Part shown: positions 6,005 to 6,061 of the stretch, piece after piece
How the letters are laid out: every line of letters starts with the position of its first letter
How positions within the stretch are numbered: the stretch's first letter is position 1
Source: Oscillospiraceae bacterium
GTDB taxonomy: Bacteria > Bacillota > Clostridia > Oscillospirales > Ruminococcaceae
Length of the DNA stretch: 6,061 bases
NCBI GenBank assembly: GCA_016303195.1
Contig: JAEDMD010000124.1
Span: forward strand, 1 to 6,061
Reading direction: 5' to 3'
The notes under the pieces: model-generated
The model's input: the letters and a program-made list of their open reading frames with translations, nothing else
Databases searched by the model: none
What the model was told of the DNA's origin: nothing
Made by a program: the position numbers and the translations under genes

Positions 6005-6061
6005 TTTCAGTCTGTCAAAAAAGTTTGAATCAAGCCTGAAACTCAAACATTGGGTTTCCAA
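6005..6061. other. Gene-free right edge
   Basis: No coding potential is evident in the last bases. A short inverted repeat, GTTTGA at 6023-6028 with TCAAAC at 6043-6048, is present but too weak to interpret. The segment may be the 3' flank of a convergent gene beyond the window. Confidence 0.4.

Overview
The window looks like a piece of chromosome from a low-to-mid-G+C Firmicute. My best guess is a Ruminococcus-like member of the Oscillospiraceae. The guess rests on strong AGGAGG-type ribosome binding sites, a near-consensus SigA promoter in an AT-rich spacer, a Clostridia-type phosphofructokinase, and a G-rich hairpin-bearing intergenic segment at the left edge that resembles dispersed repeats I recall from ruminococcal genomes. 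No database search was possible, so the taxonomy is an inference.

Layout. (1) Positions 1-150 hold no gene. They contain a G-rich, strongly self-complementary segment and a weak terminator candidate for the gene to the right. (2) Positions 151-2266, minus strand: a two-component operon, with an OmpR/PhoB-type response regulator followed by a membrane sensor histidine kinase. The kinase starts at a TTG that overlaps the end of the regulator by 11 bp. (3) Positions 2267-2593: a 327-bp divergent control region with an extended -10 promoter reading left, an essentially perfect TTGACA-N17-TATAAT promoter reading right, and short AT-rich direct repeats that could be regulator sites. (4) Positions 2594-4807, plus strand: a membrane-anchored PAS-PAS-GGDEF-EAL protein. 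Its GGDEF motif is degenerate (SGDNF) and its EAL site looks intact, so it is probably a c-di-GMP phosphodiesterase. The best start is an unusual ATT placed 8 nt after a perfect AAAGGAGG. (5) Positions 4808-4887: a short spacer with two perfect inverted repeats and no terminator U-tract. (6) Positions 4888-5970, plus strand: a complete 6-phosphofructokinase with an unusual donor-site combination (GGNGT plus PKTIDND). (7) Positions 5971-6061: a hairpin terminator and the window edge.

How the genes may work together. The regulator-kinase pair and the c-di-GMP enzyme share one divergent control region, so regulation of the phosphodiesterase by the adjacent two-component system is a reasonable hypothesis. 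No terminator is visible between the c-di-GMP gene and the phosphofructokinase gene, so transcription may continue into the glycolytic gene. I see no mobile element, CRISPR array, rRNA or tRNA. No wholly new system is evident. The most unusual items are the ATT start, the structured pfk leader and the phosphofructokinase active-site combination.
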